This document shows positions 56,176-64,000 of a DNA stretch of 64,000 bases, one piece after another. A program made the translations under genes and the position numbers. The notes under the pieces were generated by a model that was not told the origin of the DNA, made no database searches, and saw only the letters and a list, made by a program, of their open reading frames with translations. Position 1 is the stretch's first letter. Every line of letters starts with the position of its first letter. Source of the stretch: Streptosporangium sp. NBC_01755 (GTDB taxonomy: Bacteria; Actinomycetota; Actinomycetes; Streptosporangiales; Streptosporangiaceae); assembly GCF_035917995.1 (NCBI RefSeq), contig NZ_CP109131.1, positions 1,178,001-1,242,000 of the forward strand. The letters run 5' to 3'.

Positions 56176-57323
56176 GCCAGGAACCCGGTGGTCGCATCGT
56201 GAACGGGACCGCCGGGTTCTTCCAGCAATGCGGCCATCGGGAGCAGCCAGGCCATCTTCGGGCTGCCCATCTCCTGGTCCAGCTCCTCGGGGCTGGGCAT
56301 CCTGTCGTTGAGGGCGTGTGGCGGGACCAGGTGGCGGACCGCGTGCGTGAGCAGGTGAGCCATCGAGTAGCCGGGATCGGCCTCAAGCGCCCGGGTGAGG
56401 GCGACGCCCGCCAGCGCGGAGTCGCCCCGCCGCCAGGCGACCAGGCCGAGCAGTGAGGCTGCCGGGGGCACGAACCTCGGTTCCAGCCTCCGGGTGAGGT
56501 CGTGCCAGAGCTTGAGATGCACGTCATGGCTGTCGTCGCCGACCAGCGCCCACGCCTCGTCGCGAACCCTGATCACCGCCAGGTCGAGCCCCAGCCTGAC
56601 CGCCTGGTCGTCGTCGAGCCGACCGCCCGAGGCGCAGGTGGCGATCGCCTCACGGACCCTCGCCACCCCCTCCGCGACGAACTCCACAGCGAACTCGTCG
56701 GCGTCACGACATCCGGTCAGTCTGCCGCTCAGCTCCTCCATGAGGCGGCCCGTCGCCTCACGCATGGCCGCCCGCGCGGGCCCGGCGACCGGGTCGAGTG
56801 AGCGCTCCAGCGCCTGCCTGTCCGGCCACGCGACCAGCCCGTGCAGGACCGCCTCGGCCGCGACGACGGTGGCCCGCCGCTCGTACGGCACACCGTCGAC
56901 CGGACAGCAGTCGGTCTGTGAGCAGCCGTACGACCAGTAACGGCCGCCCTCCACCCGGAGTGCGTCGACAACGGTGAGACCGCCCCGGCGGAACAGTGCC
57001 CCGGCCTCGTCGATGGCCGGGGTCACCAGCGGGCCTGGGCCGTAACCGACCATGACGACCTGGGTGACGTCCTCCTTCTGGAAGAGCGGAACGATCTCGC
57101 CGAGACCGCCGGACGCCAGGGGCAGGTCCCATCGGACGGTGAGGTGCAACCTGCTTCTGGGCAGACCACCCGTGAGGCCGATGACGACCAGGCTCTCCGC
57201 GGGGTGGAACCCCAGCAGGTAGGGAACCGCGCCCAGGACGTCTTCGGTGGAACCGAGCAGAAGCCGGGGCTGCGAGACGGGCGGAAACAGGGACTCGGGC
57301 GAGTCCTGGCTGTCTGTTGTCAT
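56142..57323 (-). CDS. DUF4192 domain protein
   Basis: The 393-residue protein matches the actinobacterial DUF4192 family (VPYLLGFHPAESLVVIGLTG, VTQVVMVGYGPGPLVTPAID, YWSYGCSQTDCCPVDGVPYE, WRRGDSALAGVALTRALEAD). Function is unknown; the conserved Cys cluster CSQTDCCP may bind metal. The ATG at 57323 is chosen because GGGAGGCTTCCGGCC precedes it; the frame runs back to 57401 through a hairpin. Confidence 0.9.
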   Translation of the reverse strand: MTTDSQDSPESLFPPVSQPRLLLGSTEDVLGAVPYLLGFHPAESLVVIGLTGGLPRSRLHLTVRWDLPLASGGLGEIVPLFQKEDVTQVVMVGYGPGPLVTPAIDEAGALFRRGGLTVVDALRVEGGRYWSYGCSQTDCCPVDGVPYERRATVVAAEAVLHGLVAWPDRQALERSLDPVAGPARAAMREATGRLMEELSGRLTGCRDADEFAVEFVAEGVARVREAIATCASGGRLDDDQAVRLGLDLAVIRVRDEAWALVGDDSHDVHLKLWHDLTRRLEPRFVPPAASLLGLVAWRRGDSALAGVALTRALEADPGYSMAHLLTHAVRHLVPPHALNDRMPSPEELDQEMGSPKMAWLLPMAALLEEPGGPVHDATTGFLAQLSARFWRSL

Positions 57324-57365
57324 GGCCGGAAGCCTCCCGGACCCGGTCCCGCGTCTTTCGGCCCG

Positions 57366-57412
57366 AACCCCTTTCTGTGGACAGAGCCTGTGGCCGTCCA
57401 CAGAAAGGGGTT
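57366..57412. terminator. 17-bp perfect hairpin after the EI24-like gene
   Basis: AACCCCTTTCTGTGGAC (57366-57382) pairs exactly with 57396-57412 around a 13-base loop. It lies between the stop of the upstream minus-strand gene (57467) and the start of the DUF4192 gene (57323), so it separates the two transcripts. Confidence 0.75.
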
Positions 57413-57466
57413 CACCGCCAGGGGTTCACGGCCACGCAGCCCGGATTCGCGTGAGACCCGCGCTGC

Positions 57467-58267
57467 TCAGATACCCCTGTCGATGCGCGGCCCCCCGTCC
57501 GCCCGCTCCGCCGACAGGACGGCCGGCGCCAGACGGGTGCGGACCATGATGGCCGCCCCGGCCACGGCGGGAGGCATCGCGATGACCGCGACGAACGGGA
57601 CGAGGAAGAGCAGGAAGAGCAGGACCCCGAAGCCGAGCACGGGGGCCTTGTTCGCACGGAGCAGGCCGAAGCGGCTCTTGCGCACCATTCCCCTGCGCTC
57701 CAGGGCCAGCGCGGTCAGTTCGATCGTGAGGAAGAAACCCGAGACCAGGGCGCCCAGAACCGGAACCACCGTCTGCCCGACCACCGGCACGAAGCCGAGG
57801 AAGAACAGCGGGATCGTGAACACCAAAAGCCAGCCGAGGGTGACCAGGCTGTCCCTGATGGATCTGGGGATCGACTTCCACAGCGGGAGCTCGTAGCCGG
57901 TCGGCACCTCCCCGTAGGTCTCCTCCACCTTCTCGGAGAGCTTTTCGTAGAAGGGATCGCCCAGAATGAGAGTGACCGCCGTAAAGGTCACCACGGACAG
58001 GACCAGCCCCGTGCCGAAGAGCACCAGCCCGACCAGCGCGCGCAGCGCGGTCCGCGCCGCCTCGCCCCACCCGTCGGCGAACGGCGTTCCCCACGCGGCG
58101 ATGTCCAGCGCGTTCTTGCCAAGGAGGTAGAGGCCGACCGCGTAGAGGACGAACGCGATCAGAGCCGGGATCACCCCGAACAGCCACCAGCGCGGATATC
58201 GCGCGACCCAGCGCAGCCCCTGGAAGAAGAACCCGATGCCGTCCATAAAGGAGCGGAAATGACCCAT
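57467..58267 (-). CDS. EI24/CysZ-like membrane protein
   Basis: The 266-residue protein has four or more membrane segments (WWLFGVIPALIAFVLYAVGL, ALVGLVLFGTGLVLSVVTFT, LGWLLVFTIPLFFLGFVPVV, FGVLLFLLFLVPFVAVIAMP) and the family block ILGDPFYEKLSEKVEETYG. EI24-domain proteins include the sulfate-uptake protein CysZ. No cysteine-biosynthesis genes are nearby, so the substrate is open. Confidence 0.9.
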   Translation of the reverse strand: MGHFRSFMDGIGFFFQGLRWVARYPRWWLFGVIPALIAFVLYAVGLYLLGKNALDIAAWGTPFADGWGEAARTALRALVGLVLFGTGLVLSVVTFTAVTLILGDPFYEKLSEKVEETYGEVPTGYELPLWKSIPRSIRDSLVTLGWLLVFTIPLFFLGFVPVVGQTVVPVLGALVSGFFLTIELTALALERRGMVRKSRFGLLRANKAPVLGFGVLLFLLFLVPFVAVIAMPPAVAGAAIMVRTRLAPAVLSAERADGGPRIDRGI

Positions 58268-58378
58268 GCCGGAAGATTATCGGGATCGGACGGCGACAGG
58301 GACGGGTACGGTCTCCTCCTCATACCCCGTATGCGAGCGAAAGCGGACGCAGGCCACCGATGGGCGGGGCCGCAGACG

Positions 58379-58972
58379 TCAGGCGCGCTGCCAGAGGTCG
58401 GGTACCGAGACGCCGAGGGCCGCGAAGAGGCGACGGAGCAGGGGCAGGGAGATGCCCAGGACGTTGCCGTGGTCGCCGTCGATGCCGTCGACGAACCAGC
58501 CGCCGCGGCCGTCCAGGGTGAAGGCTCCGGCCACGTGCAGAGGCTCGCCGGTGGTGACGTAGGCGGCGATCTCGTCGTCGGTGGCGGTACCGAAGCGCAC
58601 GACCGTCGCACCCACCTCCGCCACCTCGCGCCCGTCCGCGGCGTCGATCACGCAGTGGCCGGTGAGCAGGCGGCCCTCGCGGCCGCGCATGTCCCGCCAG
58701 CGGGCGACCGCCTCCTCGGGTGAGGACGGCTTGCCGTAGGCCCGGCCGTCGAGCTCCAGCACGGAGTCGCAGCCGATGACCAGGCCGTCGGTCAGGCCCT
58801 CGGCCACCACGGCCGCCTTCGCGCGGGCCAGCACGAGGCTGAGTTCGCTCGGGCTGTCGGCGGTGACGGCCTCCTCGTCCACACCACTGACGATCACTCC
58901 TGGGTCGAGTCCGGCGCTGCGGAGCAGGGCGAGGCGGGCGGGGGATGCGGAGGCGAGGACTATCCGGGTCAC
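58379..58972 (-). CDS. maf: Maf-family nucleotide pyrophosphatase
   Basis: The 197-residue house-cleaning enzyme hydrolyses non-canonical or excess nucleoside triphosphates. It has the Maf signature [20 protein letters not shown], the catalytic region [20 protein letters not shown] with the essential aspartate, and GVDEEAV near residue 30. In actinobacteria it is often next to accA3/acc genes but not here. GTG 58972 is chosen by family alignment; there is no ribosome site. Confidence 0.93.
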   Translation of the reverse strand: MTRIVLASASPARLALLRSAGLDPGVIVSGVDEEAVTADSPSELSLVLARAKAAVVAEGLTDGLVIGCDSVLELDGRAYGKPSSPEEAVARWRDMRGREGRLLTGHCVIDAADGREVAEVGATVVRFGTATDDEIAAYVTTGEPLHVAGAFTLDGRGGWFVDGIDGDHGNVLGISLPLLRRLFAALGVSVPDLWQRA

Positions 58973-58980
58973 GCCGACCG

Positions 58981-58986
58981 AGCCTA
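58981..58986 (-). promoter_or_regulatory. -10 box of a probable leaderless maf transcript
   Basis: TAGGCT on the minus strand (58986-58981) is eight bases before the maf GTG (58972). The same hexamer at nearly the same distance occurs before ligB (53473). Confidence 0.45.
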
Positions 58987-59186
58987 GCGCGGCTCCGGCC
59001 GCCCCTTCGCCACAGGCGGAAACCCCCTGCGACGGGCGTCCGGCCGGAGGTCCGCGGGCAGCGCATCCAGGCGTCGGCCCGCGACGGGGCCGCCAAAGGT
59101 CAGCCATGGGGCGAAGGCGGGCGCCCCGGCGGGCAGCCGAGTTTCATCAGGTCACACGGATACCGCGATTCCTGCCCAGATGGGGC

Positions 59187-60191
59187 TTACTTCAATAATC
59201 TGAGGGAGGAGACCGCGGTGTTGATATCGCGCCAGCGCTTGCTCTGGGCGTCGGGGATCGTCACGAAGAGCATCGCGGGCTTGGCGCCGGGACCCTGGAC
59301 CACGGCGACGGCGGCCATGGAGGAGCGCGTCTTTTTCTTGATCTTGTACTTCACCCGGTAGGCGAGCATCCAGCCGCCCTTGATCGGCTGCGAGGCGACC
59401 CACGCGATCCTGCTGCCCTTGGGATGGTGGTTGAGCGTCCACCGGGCCGCCAGCAGCGCGGTGTCCTTCGGCTTCCGCTGCACCAGGATCGGCACCGGAC
59501 AGCTCGCGAGCATCGCCCGGTGAGCGACCCCCTTCACCTTCGGCAGCACCTGCTTGGTGGAGAACGGCGACGCACCGAAGATCTTCCATGGCTTGCCGAA
59601 ACGGATCAGCGACACCCCCGACCTGTCGTCCTCGACGCGGCGCTTGCTCTTGTACACCTTGCCGGGAAGCCGGCCGAGCCGCTTGTCACGCGGCAGTGCG
59701 GGCACCCGGGAGTCGGCGAGCGCCGCGATGACGGCGCTACGGTCGGGTGCCGGCTCCCAGCCCTCAGGCGAGGGGGAGGGGGAGGCCGTCTCGGCAGGGC
59801 TCTCCGATGGGGACGCCTGCTCCGAAGCCGACGCCGACACCGGGGCGGACGGCTCCGGCGAGCCTGGACCGGGCGAGGGTGGCGCGGCAGATGGCGCGGC
59901 GACCTGCCCCGTCTTTCCCCCGCCCGGTTGATCTGAGGAGCCCGAGGAGACGAAACCGACCACCGTCGCGACGGCGGCCAGGACCAGCGCGACGCCCACG
60001 GCCAGGATGCGATAGATCACTCGCATCGGCAGGTCGCCGATACGGGACCGCTTCACCGGTGAGTCCGACGGCTTCGGGGGGCTCTCCGCCACGATTTTCG
60101 GCAACTCCGACGTCTCCGCCTCGGCGGTCACGTACGTCGGCGCGGGACCCGTCTCCCGGGTCCCCTGAGTCCCACCCAACCCATCGAGCAC
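59187..60191 (-). CDS. single-span membrane protein, paralog of 13762-16347
   Basis: The 334-residue protein has a short cytoplasmic part, one span (ILAVGVALVLAAVATVVGFV, about residues 66-85), a Ser/Pro/Ala-rich stalk, and an external domain of about 180 residues (LGRLPGKVYKSKRRVEDDRS to INTAVSSLRLLK). The external domain lines up with that of the repeat-rich protein: GRLP, SGVSLIRFGKPW against AGITLAQLGAPW, FSTKQVLP against FTTRQYLP, VAVVQGPGAKPAMLFVTIPD against VAAVSTGADLPAIVYMSVPD, and DINTAVSSLR against DINTVFKSIR. Start GTG 60191 has no ribosome site. The domain is not one I can name. Confidence 0.88.
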   Translation of the reverse strand: MLDGLGGTQGTRETGPAPTYVTAEAETSELPKIVAESPPKPSDSPVKRSRIGDLPMRVIYRILAVGVALVLAAVATVVGFVSSGSSDQPGGGKTGQVAAPSAAPPSPGPGSPEPSAPVSASASEQASPSESPAETASPSPSPEGWEPAPDRSAVIAALADSRVPALPRDKRLGRLPGKVYKSKRRVEDDRSGVSLIRFGKPWKIFGASPFSTKQVLPKVKGVAHRAMLASCPVPILVQRKPKDTALLAARWTLNHHPKGSRIAWVASQPIKGGWMLAYRVKYKIKKKTRSSMAAVAVVQGPGAKPAMLFVTIPDAQSKRWRDINTAVSSLRLLK

Positions 60192-60322
60192 GATCGGGAG
60201 CGTACGACAAATCCGGTTTTCCCGTGCGGGATCCCCATCACACTTCGGGAACGAGTACCTTCCTCACCGGCCCACCGGACGGCTGTGCCCCAACTGCCCA
60301 TCCCTTCGGGACAGGGATGACG

Positions 60323-61600
60323 TCAGGCCTTCAAGAACGCCTGCTTCCTGGTGATGACCACCGACATGAGCGCGGCGGCGAGACAGAGGAACCCCGCGGC
60401 GTACCAGGCGAGGTCGTAGGCGCCGAAGTGGTCACGGGTGACTCCCGCGGCGACCGCGGCGACCGCCGCGCCGATCTGGTGGGAGGCGAAGACCCAGCCG
60501 AACACCACGGCCCCGTCGGGACCGTAGATCTGGCGGCACAGGGCGACGGTCGGCGGGACCGTGGCCACCCAGTCGAGGCCGTAGAAGATGATGAAGACGA
60601 GCATGCTGGGCTCGGCGGTGGCCCCGAACAGGCTTGGCAGGGCCATCAACGACAGACCCCGCAGCCCGTAGTAGGCGCCGAGGAGGACGCGCGAGTCGAC
60701 CTTGTCGCTCAGCCATCCGGACGCCACGGTGCCGACCACGTCGAAGATCCCGACCAGCGCGAGCAGCCCGGCGGCGGTCGGCTCGGCCATGCCGTGGTCG
60801 TGGGCGGCAGGGATGAAGTGGGTACCCACCAGGCCGTTGGTGCTCATCCCACAGATCGCGAACCCTCCGGCGAGCAGCCAGAAGGGACGCGTCCGCGCGG
60901 CGCTCCACAGCACGCCGAGGGCCCGCGAGGCGGCGCCACCGGTCCGCGTGGGCCGCACAGCCGGGGGCGCGGCGGGGTCGGCGCCCAGAGCTGTGGTGCC
61001 CACGTCCTCAGGCCGGTCACGCAGCAGGAACCAGACCAGGGGGACCACGACCAGAGCCGCGACGGCGACCGTGATCGCGGCCGACCGCCAGCCCCTGTCG
61101 GCCGCCAGGTGCGCGAGGACGGGCAGGAAGACGAGCTGCCCGGTGGCGCCGCCCGCGGTGAGCACGCCGGTGACGAGGCCGCGGTGACGGACGAACCAGC
61201 GTTCGGTGAGGGTCGCGGCGAAGACCAGGGCCATCGAGCCGGTGCCGAGGCCGACCAGGACGCCCCAGCACAGGACGAGTTGCCAGGGGGCGTTCATCAG
61301 GATGGTCAACCCGCTGCCCGCGGCGACCAGCAGCAGGGCGTACGTCACGATCCTGCGCATTCCAAAGCGGTCCATGAGCGCGGCCGCGAAGGGCGCGGTC
61401 AGCCCGTAGAGCATGAGGTTGACCGAGACGGCCAGCGAGATCGTGCCCCGGGACCAGCCGAACTCCTCCTGGAGCGGTGTGATCAGCACGCCGGGCGTCG
61501 CCCGGAACCCGGCCGCGCCGAGGATGGCCACGAATGCGACTCCCGCCACGATCCAGGCGCGGTGCAGCTTGCGGTCGGGCGCCCGAAGAGTCGTTGTCAT
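60323..61600 (-). CDS. major facilitator superfamily transporter
   Basis: The 425-residue protein has 12 predicted spans and the MFS motif between spans 2 and 3 (FAAALMDRFGMRRIV). The opening HRAWIVAGVAFVAILGAAGF and the GWSRGTISLAVSVNLMLYGL segment resemble the OFA/monocarboxylate branch. ATG 61600 (MTTTLRAPDRK) is preceded by GGGGCGC. Substrate unknown, possibly an organic acid. Confidence 0.92.
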   Translation of the reverse strand: MTTTLRAPDRKLHRAWIVAGVAFVAILGAAGFRATPGVLITPLQEEFGWSRGTISLAVSVNLMLYGLTAPFAAALMDRFGMRRIVTYALLLVAAGSGLTILMNAPWQLVLCWGVLVGLGTGSMALVFAATLTERWFVRHRGLVTGVLTAGGATGQLVFLPVLAHLAADRGWRSAAITVAVAALVVVPLVWFLLRDRPEDVGTTALGADPAAPPAVRPTRTGGAASRALGVLWSAARTRPFWLLAGGFAICGMSTNGLVGTHFIPAAHDHGMAEPTAAGLLALVGIFDVVGTVASGWLSDKVDSRVLLGAYYGLRGLSLMALPSLFGATAEPSMLVFIIFYGLDWVATVPPTVALCRQIYGPDGAVVFGWVFASHQIGAAVAAVAAGVTRDHFGAYDLAWYAAGFLCLAAALMSVVITRKQAFLKA

Positions 61601-61952
61601 GCGCCCCATAATCGAGGGGGAGAACACGTCACGCGAGTGACCCGAGTGTCAACATCCACAAGGATCGGGCCATATCCGCTCCGGCGGTGCCGTCGCGTTC
61701 CCTTACTCGGGCACCCTTCCCGTATGCGGACACGTCCAGAGTTCGGGAGTGACCGTCTCACATATTGGGAGAATTCGCTCAAAGGTTCTGTTTTTTCTAT
61801 TCTCGTCAACTGTGAGTCTCGCATCCGGCATGGTCACGGGGAGACGCGAGGCCGGTCTCCGGTCTCGCCGGTCATGAGGGAGTGACGATGCTCGCGCTCC
61901 GCTCGACCGGTACGGGGCCGGCCGGAGAACGGGCGACCGAAGGGGTGGTGCC
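61601..61952. other. intergenic region between MFS and binding-protein genes
   Basis: The region is divergent and without a gene. An AT-richer patch at 61765-61815 (GGTTCTGTTTTTTCTATTCT) probably holds a promoter, but no paired boxes are convincing. Confidence 0.4.
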
Positions 61953-63689
61953 GTGTTCCACGCACGAAGGCCGACAGGGGTCCTGACACTGCTGGCATGC
62001 GGCGCGCTCCTGCTCAGCGCCTGCGCGAACACCGATCCGGCGGACGACCCGACGGCATCGGACCCGGAGTCGATCCGACCGGCCGAGACCATCACCTACG
62101 CGTACGAGCAGGAGTTCCACTCCTACAACAACAACACCACCGCCGAGAACGCCACGCGCAACGCGGCGCCCCTGCAGCGGGTGCGCACGGGTTTCTGGTT
62201 CTACGGCGACAAAGGCGAGATCGTCCCCGACAGGGACTTCGGAACCTACGAGAAGATCTCCGACGCCCCGCTGAGCGTCAAGTACACGATCAACGCCAAG
62301 GCGGTCTGGTCCGACGGCACCCCGATCGACTGCGACGACGTCATGCTGTGGTGGGCCTTCCGATCCGGCAAGGTCAAGGGCTTCGCCTCCGCCGACACCA
62401 ACGGCGTCCAGGACACCGAGGTCCCCGACTGCGAGAAGGGCGGCAAGGAGTTCACCCTGGTCTATGACAAGCCGTTCGCGGACTGGGTGGCCGGTGGCCC
62501 CGGCGCGACCGAGATACTGCCGGCCCACGTGGTCGCCGAGCAGGACGGCCTGTCCGAGGAGGACTTCATCGCGGCGGTCAGGAACACCGACGCGAAGAAG
62601 CTCGCCGAGGGCATCCGGTTCTTCAACGACGGCTGGGTCTCCGAGGGAAGACTGCCCGAGGCCAGGCTGATCCCGTCCTCGGGACCGTACAAGCTCTCCA
62701 AACTGGACGCCGGACAGCGGCTGACCCTCATCGCCAACGACAGGTGGTGGGGCACTCCCGCCGCGACCCCGACGATCGTCGAGCGTTTCATCACCCTCGA
62801 CGAGCAGGCACAGGCGTTGCAGAACCGCGAGGTCCAGATCGTCGAGCCACAGCCGGGACCCGAGGTGCTCAAGCAGTTGCAGTCCCTGCGAGGGGTGAAG
62901 GTCAGCGTCTCCGACAAGTACACCTACGAGCACCTGGACTTCAACTTCGACTCCAGTCCGTTCCGCGACAGGAGGCTGCGCGAGGCGTTCGCCAGGTGCG
63001 TGCCCAGGCAGCTCATCGTCGACAGCCTGATCAAGCCCGTCGCACCCGCCGCCAGGCCCCTGCAGATCCGCACCGTGGCTCCGTTCCAGACCAACAGCAC
63101 CGCGGTCGTGGCCGCCAGCGGCAGCGCCGACGTTTACACGCGACAGGACATCGCGGGTGCCAGGGAACTGCTGCGGAAAGCCGGCAAGACGGGGCTGGAG
63201 GTCAACATCGGCTACCAGACCCCGAACCCGCGCCGCACCGCGGCGGTGCAGCTCATCATCGACTCCTGCAACAAGGCCGGCTTCAAGGTCGTCGACAAGG
63301 GCTCCGAGGATTTCCTGGGCACCGTGATGCCGACCAACGGCTACGACGTGGCACTGTTCGCCTGGTCGGGTTCGTCCCTGGTCAGCGGCTGGGCCTCCAG
63401 TTTCACCTCACCGCAGAAGTGCGACGCCCACAGCAAGGGCAACAACAACGGCTGCTACTCCAGCAGGCGGGTCGACCTCCTCATCAAGGAGTTGAACTCG
63501 ACGGTGGACCTGGCCGCCCAGGACCCGATCATCGGCGAGATCGAGAAGCGGCTCTGGAGTGACCTGGCCACCATCCCGCTGTTCCAGCATCCGGGCCTCA
63601 GCGCGTGGGACGAGACGCTCCAGAACGTCGTCCCCAACCCCGCACAGTCGACCATCACCTGGAACATGGATAAATGGCGTCTTTCCTAG
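61953..63689 (+). CDS. oligopeptide-type ABC substrate-binding lipoprotein (SBP family 5)
   Basis: The 578-residue protein has a lipoprotein signal (FHARRPTGVLTLLACGALLL, lipobox LLSAC) and a family 5 binding domain (YTINAKAVWSDGTPIDCDDV, DVMLWWAFRSGK, SSGPYKLSKLDAGQRLTLIA, LDFNFDSSPFRDRRLREAFA). Family 5 proteins capture peptides or nickel-type ligands. No permease or ATPase gene follows. Start GTG 61953 has AGGGGTGGTGCC ahead. Confidence 0.92.
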   Translation: MFHARRPTGVLTLLACGALLLSACANTDPADDPTASDPESIRPAETITYAYEQEFHSYNNNTTAENATRNAAPLQRVRTGFWFYGDKGEIVPDRDFGTYEKISDAPLSVKYTINAKAVWSDGTPIDCDDVMLWWAFRSGKVKGFASADTNGVQDTEVPDCEKGGKEFTLVYDKPFADWVAGGPGATEILPAHVVAEQDGLSEEDFIAAVRNTDAKKLAEGIRFFNDGWVSEGRLPEARLIPSSGPYKLSKLDAGQRLTLIANDRWWGTPAATPTIVERFITLDEQAQALQNREVQIVEPQPGPEVLKQLQSLRGVKVSVSDKYTYEHLDFNFDSSPFRDRRLREAFARCVPRQLIVDSLIKPVAPAARPLQIRTVAPFQTNSTAVVAASGSADVYTRQDIAGARELLRKAGKTGLEVNIGYQTPNPRRTAAVQLIIDSCNKAGFKVVDKGSEDFLGTVMPTNGYDVALFAWSGSSLVSGWASSFTSPQKCDAHSKGNNNGCYSSRRVDLLIKELNSTVDLAAQDPIIGEIEKRLWSDLATIPLFQHPGLSAWDETLQNVVPNPAQSTITWNMDKWRLS

Positions 63690-63943
63690 AGCGTCCCCTT
63701 CTCGCCGTCGCGGTCACGGGTGGAGAGCCGCGCCCGAAGGGGACACGTACCGGCACCGCGCACGGCCGCAAGGGCACCTTCGTGCTCCACCACACGGCCA
63801 CGGCACACGCCGGGGAGTCCACGCTGAGCTGGACGATCCTCCCCGACTCGGGCACCGGCGAACTGCTGGGCATCCGGGGCGGGGGCCAGATCGTCAGCGA
63901 CGACGGCGCCCACTCCTTCCACCTCGACTACGAGCTCGGCTGA
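63674..63943 (+). pseudogene. DUF3224 C-terminal remnant
   Basis: The 89-residue frame begins inside the end of the binding-protein gene (overlap 16 bases) with an unrelated opening, then reads GRKGTFVLHHTATAHAGEST, LPDSGTGELLGIRGGGQIVS and HSFHLDYELG, the C-terminal half of the DUF3224 domain. The N-terminal half is missing, so the gene probably lost its 5' part. It may still be translated from ATG 63674. Confidence 0.6.
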
Positions 63944-63965
63944 GAGCGACCGTCCCGGAAAACAG

Positions 63966-63993
63966 CGAAGGGCGGCCGCGTGGCCGCCCTTCG
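63966..63993. terminator. 12-bp hairpin at the right edge
   Basis: CGAAGGGCGGCC (63966-63977) and GGCCGCCCTTCG (63982-63993) form a GC-rich stem with a four-base loop after the DUF3224 remnant. The context downstream lies outside the window. Confidence 0.7.
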
Positions 63994-64000
63994 GTGAGGA

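Overview
The window is high-GC DNA from an actinomycete, most likely a member of the Streptosporangiales (Streptosporangium/Nonomuraea-like). This is an inference from gene content: a class II ribonucleotide reductase with NrdR, LexA next to a LysM protein, a GuaB1-type GMP reductase, a tuberculostearate-type methyltransferase/reductase pair, LigB-type ATP-dependent DNA ligase, many GTG starts and TANNNT -10 boxes. No rRNA, tRNA or CRISPR was recognised.

Layout. 1-3434 (-): a translationally coupled set of a small Ala/Lys repeat protein, a tyrosine recombinase, an XRE-type DNA-binding protein and a long protein made almost only of zinc ribbons that runs off the left edge. 3524-16347: housekeeping region with nrdR-nrdJ (nrdJ carries a 430-residue intein), LysM protein/lexA (divergent, one SOS box), leuS behind a possible attenuator, and a long repeat-rich single-span membrane protein. 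16505-24509: lipid-type metabolism (P450, hydrolase remnant, GMC oxidoreductase, acyl-CoA ligase, tmsA-tmsB pair). 24511-29738: membrane Ser/Thr kinase, alpha-methylacyl-CoA racemase family enzyme, GyrI-like protein, guaB1.

29815-45806 is an accessory, scarred segment: a stress protein with a replaced C-terminus, a HATPase regulator, an XRE-TPR regulator, two nearly identical IS66-type elements in inverted orientation, a fragment of a possible immunity gene trapped between them, an intact AT-richer candidate immunity gene, an 8-kb secreted RHS/LamG/HINT polymorphic toxin, and abutting remnants of a flavin reductase and SppA.

45819-52700 is a sugar uptake and hydrolysis locus: binding protein and two permeases facing a GH1 beta-glucosidase and its LacI repressor, with two divergent promoters each overlapped by an AGCGCT-centred palindrome. 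Next to it lies a mirror-image decayed GH1-LacI copy. 52867-63993 returns to ordinary chromosome: FKBP, ligB, DUF1707/DUF4870 protein, DUF4192 protein, EI24/CysZ-like membrane protein, maf, a membrane protein paralogous to the repeat-rich protein at 13762, an MFS transporter, an oligopeptide-type binding lipoprotein and a DUF3224 remnant.

The most unusual parts are the recombinase/XRE/zinc-ribbon set at the left, the toxin-immunity locus rearranged by IS66 elements, the mirror-image decayed GH1-LacI cassette, the two paralogous single-span proteins sharing an unrecognised extracytoplasmic domain, and the leader structure before leuS.
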